Under the pieces are notes generated by a model. That model made no database searches, was not told where the DNA came from, and saw nothing but the letters and a program-made list of their open reading frames with translations. Positions 1 through 6,669 of a stretch of DNA of 12,322 nt are shown in pieces. Numbering within the stretch: the first letter of the stretch is position 1; each line of letters starts with the position of its first letter. This DNA comes from Methylorubrum extorquens. Lineage in GTDB: Bacteria > Pseudomonadota > Alphaproteobacteria > Rhizobiales > Beijerinckiaceae. The DNA lies in assembly GCA_019695455.1 (NCBI GenBank), contig JAEUAC010000448.1, forward strand, positions 1-12,322, read 5' to 3'. Both the position numbers and the translations under genes were made by a program.

Positions 1-25
1 CGCGGCCCGGGCCGGGCCGGATCGC

Positions 26-403
26 TCAATGCGGGAAGCCGGCCGCCGGTCCGACGAGGCCCGCCGCGATGCGCTCGATCCGATCGGCAGTGCGGTGCAG
101 CGCGTCCACGACCTCCCGGTCCTGCGCCCCGCTCCGATCCGTCGCGTCCTGCGCCTCCCGGCGCAGGGCGCCGATCTCGGATTCCAGCGCGGCCACCCGC
201 CGGCGCGCCTCCGACAGGTCGTCGGCGAGGGTGAGCGCCGCCATGACGTGCAGGCGCAGGTCGCCGATCTCGCCGAAGGCGCCGCGCATCTCCTCGATCT
301 TGCGGTCGAAGGCGGTCGCGAGCGCCTGGAGGCGCGCCTCCTCGCCCTCGCCGCACGCCATGCGGTAGCCGTGGCCCGCGATGGTGACCTGCACGGACGC
401 CAT
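26..403 (-). CDS. zapA: Cell division protein ZapA
   Basis: A 125-residue protein matching the ZapA family, small cytoplasmic proteins that bind FtsZ and promote bundling of its protofilaments at the Z ring. The N-terminal part (about residues 1-62) has the family pattern: a beta strand with VQVTIAGHGYRMAC, an acidic stretch GEGEEARL, then helices containing KIEEMRGAFGEIGDLRL and VMAALTLADDL. Residues about 62-120 form a heptad-rich coiled coil, as expected for the dimer/tetramer stalk. The ATG at 403 starts inside the stop of the upstream DUF4164 gene (TGATG, one shared base), so the two are probably translationally coupled. The length is normal for alphaproteobacterial ZapA. In many alphaproteobacteria the 6S RNA gene follows zapA; only 25 bases remain beyond the stop here, so it cannot be checked. 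The family assignment is secure; the cellular role is inferred from the family. Confidence 0.93.
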   Translation of the reverse strand: MASVQVTIAGHGYRMACGEGEEARLQALATAFDRKIEEMRGAFGEIGDLRLHVMAALTLADDLSEARRRVAALESEIGALRREAQDATDRSGAQDREVVDALHRTADRIERIAAGLVGPAAGFPH

Positions 404-696
404 CAGACGGCCCCGTCGCGGGCGGCGGGCTCGTGCCCGGCGAGCAGCGACTCGATCACGCCGATCGCCGTGCCGACGCGGCGGCCGATATGGTCCGCCG
501 CGGTCTCGACCCGGTTCAGGCGCGAGCTCGTGCTCTCCAGCTCGAGCGCCAGGCGGGCGCGGTCGTCCTGCATGAGCTGAAGCTCCGTCTCGAGATCGCC
601 CCGCCGCGCCTCGCCGAGGCGCCGCTCCAGGGCCGTCTCGAGCTGGCCCAAAGCCGCGACCAGCCGCTCCACGGCCGCGCCGACCTCGCTCGTCAT
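403..696 (-). CDS. DUF4164 family coiled-coil protein
   Basis: A 97-residue, highly charged helical protein of the DUF4164 type, commonly found directly upstream of zapA in Rhizobiales. Residues about 5-70 are almost continuous heptad-like helix, with runs such as RLVAALGQLETALERRL and LALELESTSSRLNRVE, and there is no membrane segment. The function is not established; its tight linkage to zapA suggests a role near the divisome, which is inference. I chose the ATG at 696 because an AGGAG sequence lies 6 bases upstream; an open frame extends to 783 but the extra residues are proline- and glycine-rich and lack a ribosome site. Its stop overlaps the zapA start by one base. Transcription runs away from the divergent tkt gene. 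Confidence 0.85.
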   Translation of the reverse strand: MTSEVGAAVERLVAALGQLETALERRLGEARRGDLETELQLMQDDRARLALELESTSSRLNRVETAADHIGRRVGTAIGVIESLLAGHEPAARDGAV

Positions 697-718
697 GCCC
701 CACTCCTGAATCGGGAGG

Positions 719-747
719 ACGGTAGAGAACGGACTCCCGGGCCGCAA
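719..747 (-). promoter_or_regulatory. Possible sigma-70-type promoter for DUF4164-zapA
   Basis: Read on the minus strand, TTGCGG (747-742) is followed after exactly 17 bases by TACCGT (724-719). This resembles a housekeeping -35/-10 pair and would place the start of transcription near 711, about 15 bases before the ATG at 696. The -35 keeps TTG and the -10 keeps TA at the start and T at the end. In DNA this GC-rich such matches arise by chance, so this is only a candidate. Confidence 0.3.
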
Positions 748-855
748 CGGACACGGCGGCCCCGTCCCAAGGGGACATCGCACCGTCCCGCACCGCTCGC
801 GCCCGCATGGCCGTGCCGCCCCCCGCGGCCTGGACTCGGCAGGCCCGCATGGTAA

Positions 856-867
856 GAGGCCGGCCTC
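856..867. repeat. 12-base perfect palindrome upstream of tkt
   Basis: GAGGCCGGCCTC is a perfect inverted repeat lying 50 bases before the chosen tkt start, in the 221-base divergent spacer between DUF4164 and tkt (697-917). It could be an operator or a hairpin in the tkt leader, but GGCC-rich palindromes are common in this composition. It does not contain the T-N11-A core expected of a LysR-type CbbR site. Apart from this and the candidate minus-strand promoter, I see no clear signal in the spacer; no recognisable tkt promoter was found. Confidence 0.2.
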
Positions 868-917
868 CCCACATCCTGTCCGGCGTCCCGCCGCGCACCG
901 TCACCTGGATCCGACCC

Positions 918-2906
918 GTGACCGACGCCGTTCCCCACGCCGCGCTCGCGGGCGCCGTCCGCGCCCTCGCCATGGATGGCGTGGAGGCCGCCAAGTCCGG
1001 CCATCCCGGCCTGCCCATGGGGGCGGCCGACATCGCCACCGTCCTCTACACGCGCGTCCTGAAGTTCGACGCGGCGGATCCGACCTGGCCCGACCGCGAC
1101 CGGTTCGTGCTCTCGGCCGGCCACGGCTCCATGCTGCTCTACAGCCTGCTGCACCTCGTCGGCCAGGAGGGCATGACGGTCGACGAGCTGAAGCGCTTCC
1201 GCCAGCTCGATTCGAAGACGCCGGGCCATCCCGAGCATTTCATGACGCCGGGCGTCGAGACGACCACGGGGCCGCTGGGCCAGGGCATCGCGACCGCCGT
1301 CGGCATGGCGCTGGCCGAGCGGATGCTCGCGGCCGAGTTCGGCGAGGAGGTCTCCGACCACCGCACCTACGTGCTCGCCTCCGACGGCGACCTCATGGAG
1401 GGGATCAGCCAGGAGGCGATCGCCTTCGCCGGGCACCTGCGGCTGTCGCGGCTCGTGGTCCTGTTCGACGACAACGGCATCTCCATCGACGGTCCGCTCT
1501 CCCTGTCGGATTCGGTGGACCAGCCGAAGCGCTTCGAGGCCGCCGGCTGGCGGGCCGAGCGCATCGACGGCCACGATCCCGAGGCCATCGCGGCGGCGCT
1601 CGACCGCGCCCGGACCTCCGACCGCCCGACGCTGATCGCCTGCAAGACGGTCATCGGCTTCGGGGCGCCGAAGCGGGCCGGCACGTCCAAGGCGCATGGC
1701 GAGCCGCTGGGCGCCGAGGAGCTGGCCGGCGCCAAGGCGGCCATCGGCTGGACGCACGCGCCCTTCGAGGTGCCGGACGACATCCGGGCGGCCTGGCTCG
1801 CCGCGGGCCGCCGCGGCGCGGCGGACCATGCGGCCTGGACGCGGCGCGTCGAGGCGCTGGAACCGGCCCGGAAGGCCGAGTTCGCCCGCCGCATGCACCG
1901 CAAGGACCCGCCGGGCCTCGCCGCCGCGGTCGCGGACCTGAAGGCGACCCTCGTCGCGACCCCGCAGGCCGTCGCGACCCGCAAGGCGAGCGAGATCGCG
2001 CTCTCGGCCATCGCGCCCGTCATGCCGGAGCTGGTGCTGGGCTCGGCCGACCTCACGCCCTCCAACAACACGCGCGTCAACGATCCCGTGTCGATCGCGC
2101 CCGGCGCCTTCGGCGGCCGCTACATCCATTACGGCATCCGCGAGCACGGCATGGCGGCCGCCATGAACGGCCTCGCCATCCACGGCGGCTTCCGGCCGGC
2201 CGGCGCCACCTTCCTCGTCTTCTCCGACTACGCGCGGCCGGCCATGCGCATCGCGGCGCTCGGCGGCATCCCGGCCGTCTACGTGATGACGCACGATTCG
2301 ATCGGCCTCGGCGAGGACGGTCCGACCCACCAGCCGGTGGAGCACCTGGCGGCGCTCCGCTGCATGCCGAACCTGCGGGTGTTCCGCCCGGCCGACGCGG
2401 TCGAGACGGCGGAATGCTGGCAGCTCGCCCTGGAGCGGACGGACGGGCCGAGCCTGCTGGCGCTGACGCGGCAGACCCTCGCCCAGGTCCGCCTCGCGGC
2501 GACCGACGGCAACCTCTGCCGCCACGGCGCCTACGAGCTCGCGGGATCGGACGGTCCCGCCAAGGCGACGCTGTTCGCCTCGGGCTCGGAGGTCGAGATC
2601 GCCATGGCGGCGCGCGACCAGCTCGCCAAGGCGGGCGTGTCCGTGCGCGTCGTCTCCGTGCCGTCGCTCGACCTGTTCCTCGCCCAGCCCGAGGAGGTGC
2701 GCCGCCGCGTGATCGGCGACGCGCCCGTGCGGGTCGCCGTCGAGGCGGCCGTGCGGTTCGGCTGGGACGCCGTCATCGGCGACACGGGCCATTTCGTCGG
2801 CATGACGGGGTTCGGCGCCAGCGCGCCCTACAAGGACCTGTACCGCCACTTCGGAATCACGCCGGAGGCGGTCGCGGAGCGGGTCCTGCGTACCCATAAT
2901 CAGTAG
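918..2906 (+). CDS. tkt: Transketolase
   Basis: Thiamine-diphosphate enzyme that moves two-carbon ketol units between sugar phosphates in the non-oxidative pentose phosphate pathway (and the Calvin cycle where present); cytoplasmic homodimer. From the GTG at 918 it is 662 residues, the usual family length. N-terminal ThDP domain: SGHPGLPMG (27-35), GHGSMLLY (68-75), GPLGQG (118-123) and the cofactor motif SDGDLMEG (155-162) running to DDNGISIDG (184-192). Middle pyrimidine domain: HYGIREHGM, with the catalytic glutamate at about 409, then GLGEDGPTHQP. A C-terminal transketolase domain follows. The frame is open upstream with ATG codons at 807 and 849, but those extensions are Pro/Arg-rich and unlike the family, while VTDAVPHAALAGAVRALAMDG looks like a normal N-terminus. 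The ribosome site is weak (GGA about 8 bases upstream), so the start is uncertain. It is the first gene of the tkt-gap-pgk-fba run. Confidence 0.96.
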   Translation: MTDAVPHAALAGAVRALAMDGVEAAKSGHPGLPMGAADIATVLYTRVLKFDAADPTWPDRDRFVLSAGHGSMLLYSLLHLVGQEGMTVDELKRFRQLDSKTPGHPEHFMTPGVETTTGPLGQGIATAVGMALAERMLAAEFGEEVSDHRTYVLASDGDLMEGISQEAIAFAGHLRLSRLVVLFDDNGISIDGPLSLSDSVDQPKRFEAAGWRAERIDGHDPEAIAAALDRARTSDRPTLIACKTVIGFGAPKRAGTSKAHGEPLGAEELAGAKAAIGWTHAPFEVPDDIRAAWLAAGRRGAADHAAWTRRVEALEPARKAEFARRMHRKDPPGLAAAVADLKATLVATPQAVATRKASEIALSAIAPVMPELVLGSADLTPSNNTRVNDPVSIAPGAFGGRYIHYGIREHGMAAAMNGLAIHGGFRPAGATFLVFSDYARPAMRIAALGGIPAVYVMTHDSIGLGEDGPTHQPVEHLAALRCMPNLRVFRPADAVETAECWQLALERTDGPSLLALTRQTLAQVRLAATDGNLCRHGAYELAGSDGPAKATLFASGSEVEIAMAARDQLAKAGVSVRVVSVPSLDLFLAQPEEVRRRVIGDAPVRVAVEAAVRFGWDAVIGDTGHFVGMTGFGASAPYKDLYRHFGITPEAVAERVLRTHNQ

Positions 2907-2913
2907 CGGCTTC

Positions 2914-2932
2914 GGCCGGCCGCGGGCCGGCC
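2914..2932 (+). other. GC-rich hairpin in the tkt-gap spacer
   Basis: GGCCGGCC, GCG loop, GGCCGGCC forms a perfect 8-pair stem between the tkt stop (2906) and the gap start (2952). No U-rich tract follows, so it is unlikely to be a strong intrinsic terminator; it could stabilise the 3' end of tkt mRNA or set the relative expression of gap. Each arm is itself palindromic, so several foldings are possible. The hairpin is seen in the sequence; its function is inferred. Confidence 0.35.
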
Positions 2933-2951
2933 CAGGGAGAGTGAGAGGGTC

Positions 2952-3959
2952 ATGACGGTCAAGGTCGCCATTAACGGGTTCGGGCGCATCGGGCGCAACG
3001 TGCTGCGCGCCATCAAGGAGAGCGGGCGGACCGACATCGAGGTCGTCGCCATCAACGATCTCGGCCCGGTCGAGACGAACGCCCACCTGCTGCGCTTCGA
3101 TTCGGTCCATGGCCGCTTCCCGGGCAAGGTCGAGGTCGAGGGCGAGTTCCTGGTCGTCGACGGGCAGAAGATCCGCGTCACCGCGATCCGCAACCCGGGC
3201 GAGCTGCCGCACGGCGAGATGGGCGTCGACGTCGCGCTCGAATGCACGGGCATCTTCACGTCGAAGGAGAAGGCGAAGGCGCATCTCGACGCCGGCGCGA
3301 AGCGCGTCCTCGTCTCGGCGCCCGCCGACAACGCCGACCTCACGGTCGTCTACGGCGTGAACCACGACAAGCTGACCAAGGAGCACCTCGTCGTCTCCAA
3401 CGGCTCCTGCACGACGAACTGCCTCGCGCCGGTCGCCAAGGTGCTGAACGACCTCGTCGGCATCGAGCGCGGCTACATGACGACCGTGCACGCCTACACG
3501 GGCGACCAGCCGACGCTCGACACGCTGCACAAGGACCTCTACCGCGGCCGTGCGGCGGCGCTCGCCGCCATCCCGACCTCGACGGGCGCCGCCAAGGCGA
3601 TCGGGCTCGTGCTGCCCGAGCTGAAGGGCAAGCTCGACGGCTCGGCCATCCGCATCCCGACGCCGAACGTCTCGCTCGTCGACCTGAAGATCGTGGCCAG
3701 CCGCCCGACCAGCGTCGAGGAGGTGAACGGCGCCGTGAAGCGGGCGGTGGAGAACGAGCTGAAGGGCGTCCTGAACTACACGGACGCGCCGAACGTCTCG
3801 ATCGACTTCAACCACGACCCGCATTCGTCGACGTTCCACATGGACCAGACGAAGGTCATCGACGGCACCTTCGTGCGCGTGCTCTCCTGGTACGACAACG
3901 AATGGGGCTTCTCGAACCGCATGGCCGACACGGCCGTCGCGATGGCGAAGCTGATCTGA
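2952..3959 (+). CDS. gap: Glyceraldehyde-3-phosphate dehydrogenase, type I
   Basis: Cytoplasmic tetrameric enzyme catalysing reversible oxidation and phosphorylation of glyceraldehyde 3-phosphate to 1,3-bisphosphoglycerate with NAD(P). It has 335 residues, the typical length. The Rossmann fold begins with INGFGRIGRN (7-16). Aspartate 36 (in AINDLG) at the end of the second strand favours NAD. The active-site signature SNGSCTTNC has the nucleophilic cysteine at 153, and histidine 180 in MTTVHAYTGDQ is the general base. The C-terminal WYDNEWGFSNR motif is intact. The ATG at 2952 is preceded by purine-rich GGGAGAGTGAGAGGG, a good ribosome site. Co-directional with tkt, 45 bases downstream, and probably co-transcribed. 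No sign of damage; all key residues are present. Confidence 0.98.
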   Translation: MTVKVAINGFGRIGRNVLRAIKESGRTDIEVVAINDLGPVETNAHLLRFDSVHGRFPGKVEVEGEFLVVDGQKIRVTAIRNPGELPHGEMGVDVALECTGIFTSKEKAKAHLDAGAKRVLVSAPADNADLTVVYGVNHDKLTKEHLVVSNGSCTTNCLAPVAKVLNDLVGIERGYMTTVHAYTGDQPTLDTLHKDLYRGRAAALAAIPTSTGAAKAIGLVLPELKGKLDGSAIRIPTPNVSLVDLKIVASRPTSVEEVNGAVKRAVENELKGVLNYTDAPNVSIDFNHDPHSSTFHMDQTKVIDGTFVRVLSWYDNEWGFSNRMADTAVAMAKLI

Positions 3960-4002
3960 GGACAGAAGCGGACACGGGCGGGACAGGTCGGCGCGGACGC
4001 GC

Positions 4003-4008
4003 TATCCT
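4003..4008 (+). promoter_or_regulatory. Possible -10 element before the coiled-coil membrane gene
   Basis: TATCCT, within GCTATCCTG, lies 41 bases before the ATG at 4050 in the 90-base gap after gap. A very similar GCTATGCTG precedes the other small coiled-coil gene of the cluster (6281-6286). No convincing -35 hexamer stands 16-18 bases upstream, so this is a weak suggestion of an internal promoter. Confidence 0.2.
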
Positions 4009-4049
4009 GTTCCACCCGTCACGCGCGGCATCGCCGCAGGTCGAGCGCC

Positions 4050-4499
4050 ATGTCCGCCTCCTTGTCTTCCTCTCCCGACAGCAGCCTGCGCGGGCCCGTG
4101 CCCGTCGCGGCCAATGCCGAGCGCCCGACGGAGCCCGAGATCGTCGTGCCGGCGACCGGGCCGTCCGCGTCCCCGGCCGGCCGGGCCGCGCCCGTCGGCG
4201 CCGAGCCGCTCGCCCGGATCGAGGACAAGGCCTCCCGCATCGAGGAGAAGCTCGCGCGCTCCGAGGCCTCGATGCAGCGCGTCGTGGACCGGTTCGAGCT
4301 CGCCTCCGCCCGCATGAACGAGGTCGCCCTCCAGGCCGACCTCACGGCGCTGCGCACCGAGGTCGCGGCCGTGTCGCGCCGGGTCCGCCGCTCCGCCGGG
4401 CCGGGCGCGCTCGCCGTGACCGCGATCGCGACCGCCGTCCTGTCCGCCGTGGCCGTGGTGCTGGCCATGCGCTACGCGCCCGCGCTCATCCAGCGATGA
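4050..4499 (+). CDS. Hypothetical coiled-coil protein with one C-terminal membrane helix
   Basis: A 149-residue protein I do not recognise as a named family. Residues 1-50 are Ser/Pro/Ala-rich and probably disordered. Residues about 53-112 form a charged helical stretch with heptad character (ARIEDKASRIEEKLARSEAS, then RFELASARMNEVALQADL). A single hydrophobic helix at about 119-141 (GALAVTAIATAVLSAVAVVLAM) is followed by a short polar tail. The layout suggests a C-tail-anchored inner-membrane protein with the coiled coil in the cytoplasm. It starts 90 bases after gap and its stop overlaps the ATG of the glycolipid-binding gene by 3 bases (ATGA), so it is part of the same transcript or has its own promoter. 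No function can be assigned from sequence; the coiled coil and membrane helix are the supported observations. Confidence 0.75.
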   Translation: MSASLSSSPDSSLRGPVPVAANAERPTEPEIVVPATGPSASPAGRAAPVGAEPLARIEDKASRIEEKLARSEASMQRVVDRFELASARMNEVALQADLTALRTEVAAVSRRVRRSAGPGALAVTAIATAVLSAVAVVLAMRYAPALIQR

Positions 4500-5071
4500 G
4501 CTTCCGCCGGCTCGCCCGCCGGACGATCCGGTGGCGGCCGGTCGAGGGGGACGGGCTCGAACACCTCACCATCGGCCCCGAGGAGGGCGAGATCGTCGCG
4601 CGCGGCGTGATCGTCGGGGCGCGGGGCGGCTCGGCATACGGCGTCGACTACACGATCGTCTGCGGGCCCGACTGGGCCGTCCGGGCGCTGGACCTCGGCA
4701 CGTCGGACGGCATGGCGATCTCGCTGCGGAGCGACGGGCTCGGCCGCTGGACGCGTCACGACGGCAAGCCCCTGCCCGAATTCGACGGCTGCCTCGACGT
4801 CGACCTCGCCGGCTCGGCCTTCACCAACACGCTGCCCATCCGGCGCCTCTGGCCCGATCTCGGCCAGCGGGCGGCGCATCTGGCCATGCTCTACGTCCCG
4901 TTCACCACGTTCGTGCCCGTGCGGGACGCGCAGGTCTACACGGGGCTGGAGGGCGGTCGCCGCTTTCGCTACGAGGCCGAGGACCGCTCCTTCGCGGCCG
5001 ACCTGCCCGTCGACGAGGACGGGCTCGTCCTCGACTACCCGACCCTGTTCGCCCGCGTGAGAGAGTTCTGA
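4496..5071 (+). CDS. Putative glycolipid-binding domain protein (PF06475 type)
   Basis: A 191-residue cytoplasmic-looking protein with no signal peptide or membrane helix. It fits the putative glycolipid-binding family (formerly DUF1089): IRWRPVEGDGLEHL at 11-24, GARGGSAYGVDYTI near 41-54, DGLGRWTRHDGKPLPEFDGCLDVDL across 80-104, then FTNTLPIRRL at 109-118 and PVDEDGLVLDYPTLF at 171-185. Family members are usually about 180-200 residues, so it is full length. The biochemical role is not established; the family name comes from structural resemblance and the ligand is unknown. The ATG at 4496 overlaps the preceding stop (ATGA), and its own stop shares one base with the pgk ATG (TGATG), so it sits as a translationally coupled link between the membrane protein and pgk. 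The start has no obvious ribosome site of its own, consistent with coupling. Confidence 0.85.
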   Translation: MSFRRLARRTIRWRPVEGDGLEHLTIGPEEGEIVARGVIVGARGGSAYGVDYTIVCGPDWAVRALDLGTSDGMAISLRSDGLGRWTRHDGKPLPEFDGCLDVDLAGSAFTNTLPIRRLWPDLGQRAAHLAMLYVPFTTFVPVRDAQVYTGLEGGRRFRYEAEDRSFAADLPVDEDGLVLDYPTLFARVREF

Positions 5072-6271
5072 TGGCCGCGTTCCGTACCCTCGACGACATC
5101 GCCGACCTCCGGGGGAAGCGCGTCCTCGTCCGGGTGGACCTGAACGTGCCGATGGATGCCGGCCGGATCACGGATCCGACGCGGATCGAGCGCATCCTGC
5201 CGACCATCCGCGAGCTCGCCGACAAGGGCGGCCGGGTGGTCCTGCTCGCGCATTTCGGGCGGCCGAAGGGCCGTTCGGACAAGGACAGCCTGAAGCCGAT
5301 CGCGGCGGCGCTCGGCGAGCATCTCGGCCGACCCGGTCGCCTTCGCGGCCGATTGCGTTGGCCCCGACGCCGAGGCGGCCGTCCGCGCGATGGCCGACGG
5401 GGACGTCCTCCTCCTCGAGAACACGCGATTCCACGCCGAGGAGGAGGCGAACGAGCCCGGCTTCGCCCGCGCCATGGCGTCGCTCGGCGACCTCTACGTC
5501 AACGACGCCTTCTCGGCCGCCCACCGGGCGCACGCCTCGACGGAGGGCATCGCGCGCCTGCTGCCGGCCTATGCGGGCCGCACCATGCAGGCCGAGCTCG
5601 ACGCGCTGTCGAAGGGCCTGGAGGCGCCCGAGCACCCGGTCGTCGCGATCGTCGGCGGCGCCAAGGTCTCGACCAAGATCGACCTGCTCGAGAACCTCGT
5701 CGCCCGCGTCGATTCCCTCGTCATCGGCGGCGGCATGGCGAACACCTTCCTGCACGCCATGGGCAAGCCGGTCGGCAGGTCGCTGTGCGAGAAGGATCTC
5801 GCGCCGACCGCGCTGAGGATCCTCGCCCGCGCGAGGGAGACGGGCTGCACCGTCCTCCTGCCGGTGGACGGCGTGGTCGCGTCCGAGTTCAAGGCCGGCG
5901 CCGCGAACGCCGTCCACGACGCGGACGCGACGCCCGAGGCCGGCATGATCCTGGACGCCGGCCCGCGCTCGGTCGCGGCCGTGAACGCCGCCATCGACGG
6001 CGCCAGGACGCTGGTCTGGAACGGCCCCCTCGGCGCCTTCGAGATCGCGCCCTTCGACGCGGCCACGGTCGCGGCCGCCCGCCACGCGGCGGAGCGGACC
6101 CGGGCCGGCGCCCTGGTCTCGGTGGCGGGCGGCGGCGACACGGTCTCGGCGCTGAACCATGCCGGGATCGCGGAGGACTTCACCTACGTGTCGACCGCCG
6201 GCGGCGCCTTCCTCGAATGGCTCGAAGGCAAGCCGCTGCCGGGCGTCGAGGCCCTGAAGGCGAAGGGCTGA
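5071..6271 (+). CDS. pgk: Phosphoglycerate kinase, interrupted by a one-base frameshift
   Basis: Transfers the acyl phosphate of 1,3-bisphosphoglycerate to ADP (reversible), the step after GAPDH; monomeric and cytoplasmic. The N-terminal part is in one frame from the ATG at 5071: RVDLNVPMD signature (21-29), DPTRIERILPTI, then AHFGRPKG (60-67), to about residue 88. Near 5326-5336 the family pattern jumps to the next frame, where it continues through VAFAADC, LLLENTRFHAEE, GGAKVSTKID, GGGMANTFL, the nucleotide site GGGDTVSAL and GGAFLEWL to the TGA at 6269-6271. The span is 1201 bases, that is 400 codons plus one extra base, so removing one base restores a 399-residue protein of normal length. 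Both halves are well preserved, which favours a sequencing or assembly error or a very recent mutation. The ATG overlaps the upstream stop by one base, with GAGAG nearby as ribosome site. Confidence 0.93.
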
Positions 6272-6280
6272 TGTTTCGGC

Positions 6281-6286
6281 TATGCT
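6281..6286 (+). promoter_or_regulatory. Possible -10 element after pgk
   Basis: TATGCT, within GGCTATGCTGG, lies 10 bases after the pgk stop and 29 bases before the ATG at 6316. It resembles the GCTATCCTG found before the gene at 4050. No good -35 element is visible, so an internal promoter for the small coiled-coil gene and fba is only a possibility. Confidence 0.22.
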
Positions 6287-6315
6287 GGCCCATGGGAGGG
6301 TCGGGAGTGGAGCCG

Positions 6316-6584
6316 ATGGCCGAGACCGTTCAAGACGCGACCCTGGAGATCCCGAACGGGATCCAGGCGAGCCTTGCCGGACTGCGGACCGGCACCCAGG
6401 CGAGCATCGCCGACTGCGCCGCGACATGAACGAGGGCTTCGAGACGCTGGCGACCAATGCCCGCAAGGGTCGTCGCAACATCAATGGCCCGATGGCGCCG
6501 CTGCAGGCGGCATCGGGCGACTTCCACGAGCGGATCAGGGACGTGGACGACCGCGTTGCCGTCCTGGAAGACCGCGCCAGCTAG
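6316..6584 (+). pseudogene. Small coiled-coil protein, apparently frameshifted
   Basis: Two consecutive short reading frames look like halves of one coiled-coil protein of about 90 residues. The first, from the ATG at 6316 with GGGAG 8 bases upstream, reads ETVQDATLEIPNGIQASLAGLRTGTQASI and stops at 6429. The second frame continues at about 6414 with LRRDMNEGFETLATNARKG and ends VDDRVAVLEDRAS, stopping at 6582-6584. Adding one base near 6405-6414 would join them. Both halves are hydrophilic and helical with heptad spacing, except a weaker stretch with a proline near its middle. Alternatives are two separate mini-ORFs: 6271-6429, whose ATG overlaps the pgk stop, and 6426-6584, starting MNEGFE. 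I do not recognise the family. It lies between pgk and fba, a place where small uncharacterised genes often occur. That the two halves belong together is inference. Confidence 0.5.
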
Positions 6585-6587
6585 AGG

Positions 6588-6600
6588 CGGGCGAAGCCCG
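6588..6600 (+). terminator. Short hairpin after the small coiled-coil ORF
   Basis: CGGGC, GAA loop, GCCCG forms a 5-pair stem 3 bases after the stop at 6584, followed by TCGTTC rather than a true T run. It may be a weak or partial terminator or an mRNA processing signal between the small ORF and fba. The evidence is weak. Confidence 0.22.
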
Positions 6601-6669
6601 TCGTTCTGCAGCCCACGATCCGCCCAACCCATTCCCGCCCGACCCGCAATCCGGAGACACGATCACACC

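Noticed and set aside
1..25. GGCCCG-GGC-CGGGCC inverted repeat just downstream of zapA
   Set aside because: It could be a terminator stem, but no T run is visible on the minus strand before the window ends, and GC palindromes are frequent here.
693..3839. A minus-strand open frame of more than 1000 codons antisense to tkt and gap
   Set aside because: It is rich in Arg, Gly, Ala, Asp and Val with no recognisable domain, and it lies opposite two clear enzymes. Such long antisense frames are expected in DNA with strong G/C third-position bias.
3960..4049. Possible small RNA or terminator between gap and the next gene
   Set aside because: No stable hairpin with a T tract was found; only a weak -10-like TATCCT is present.
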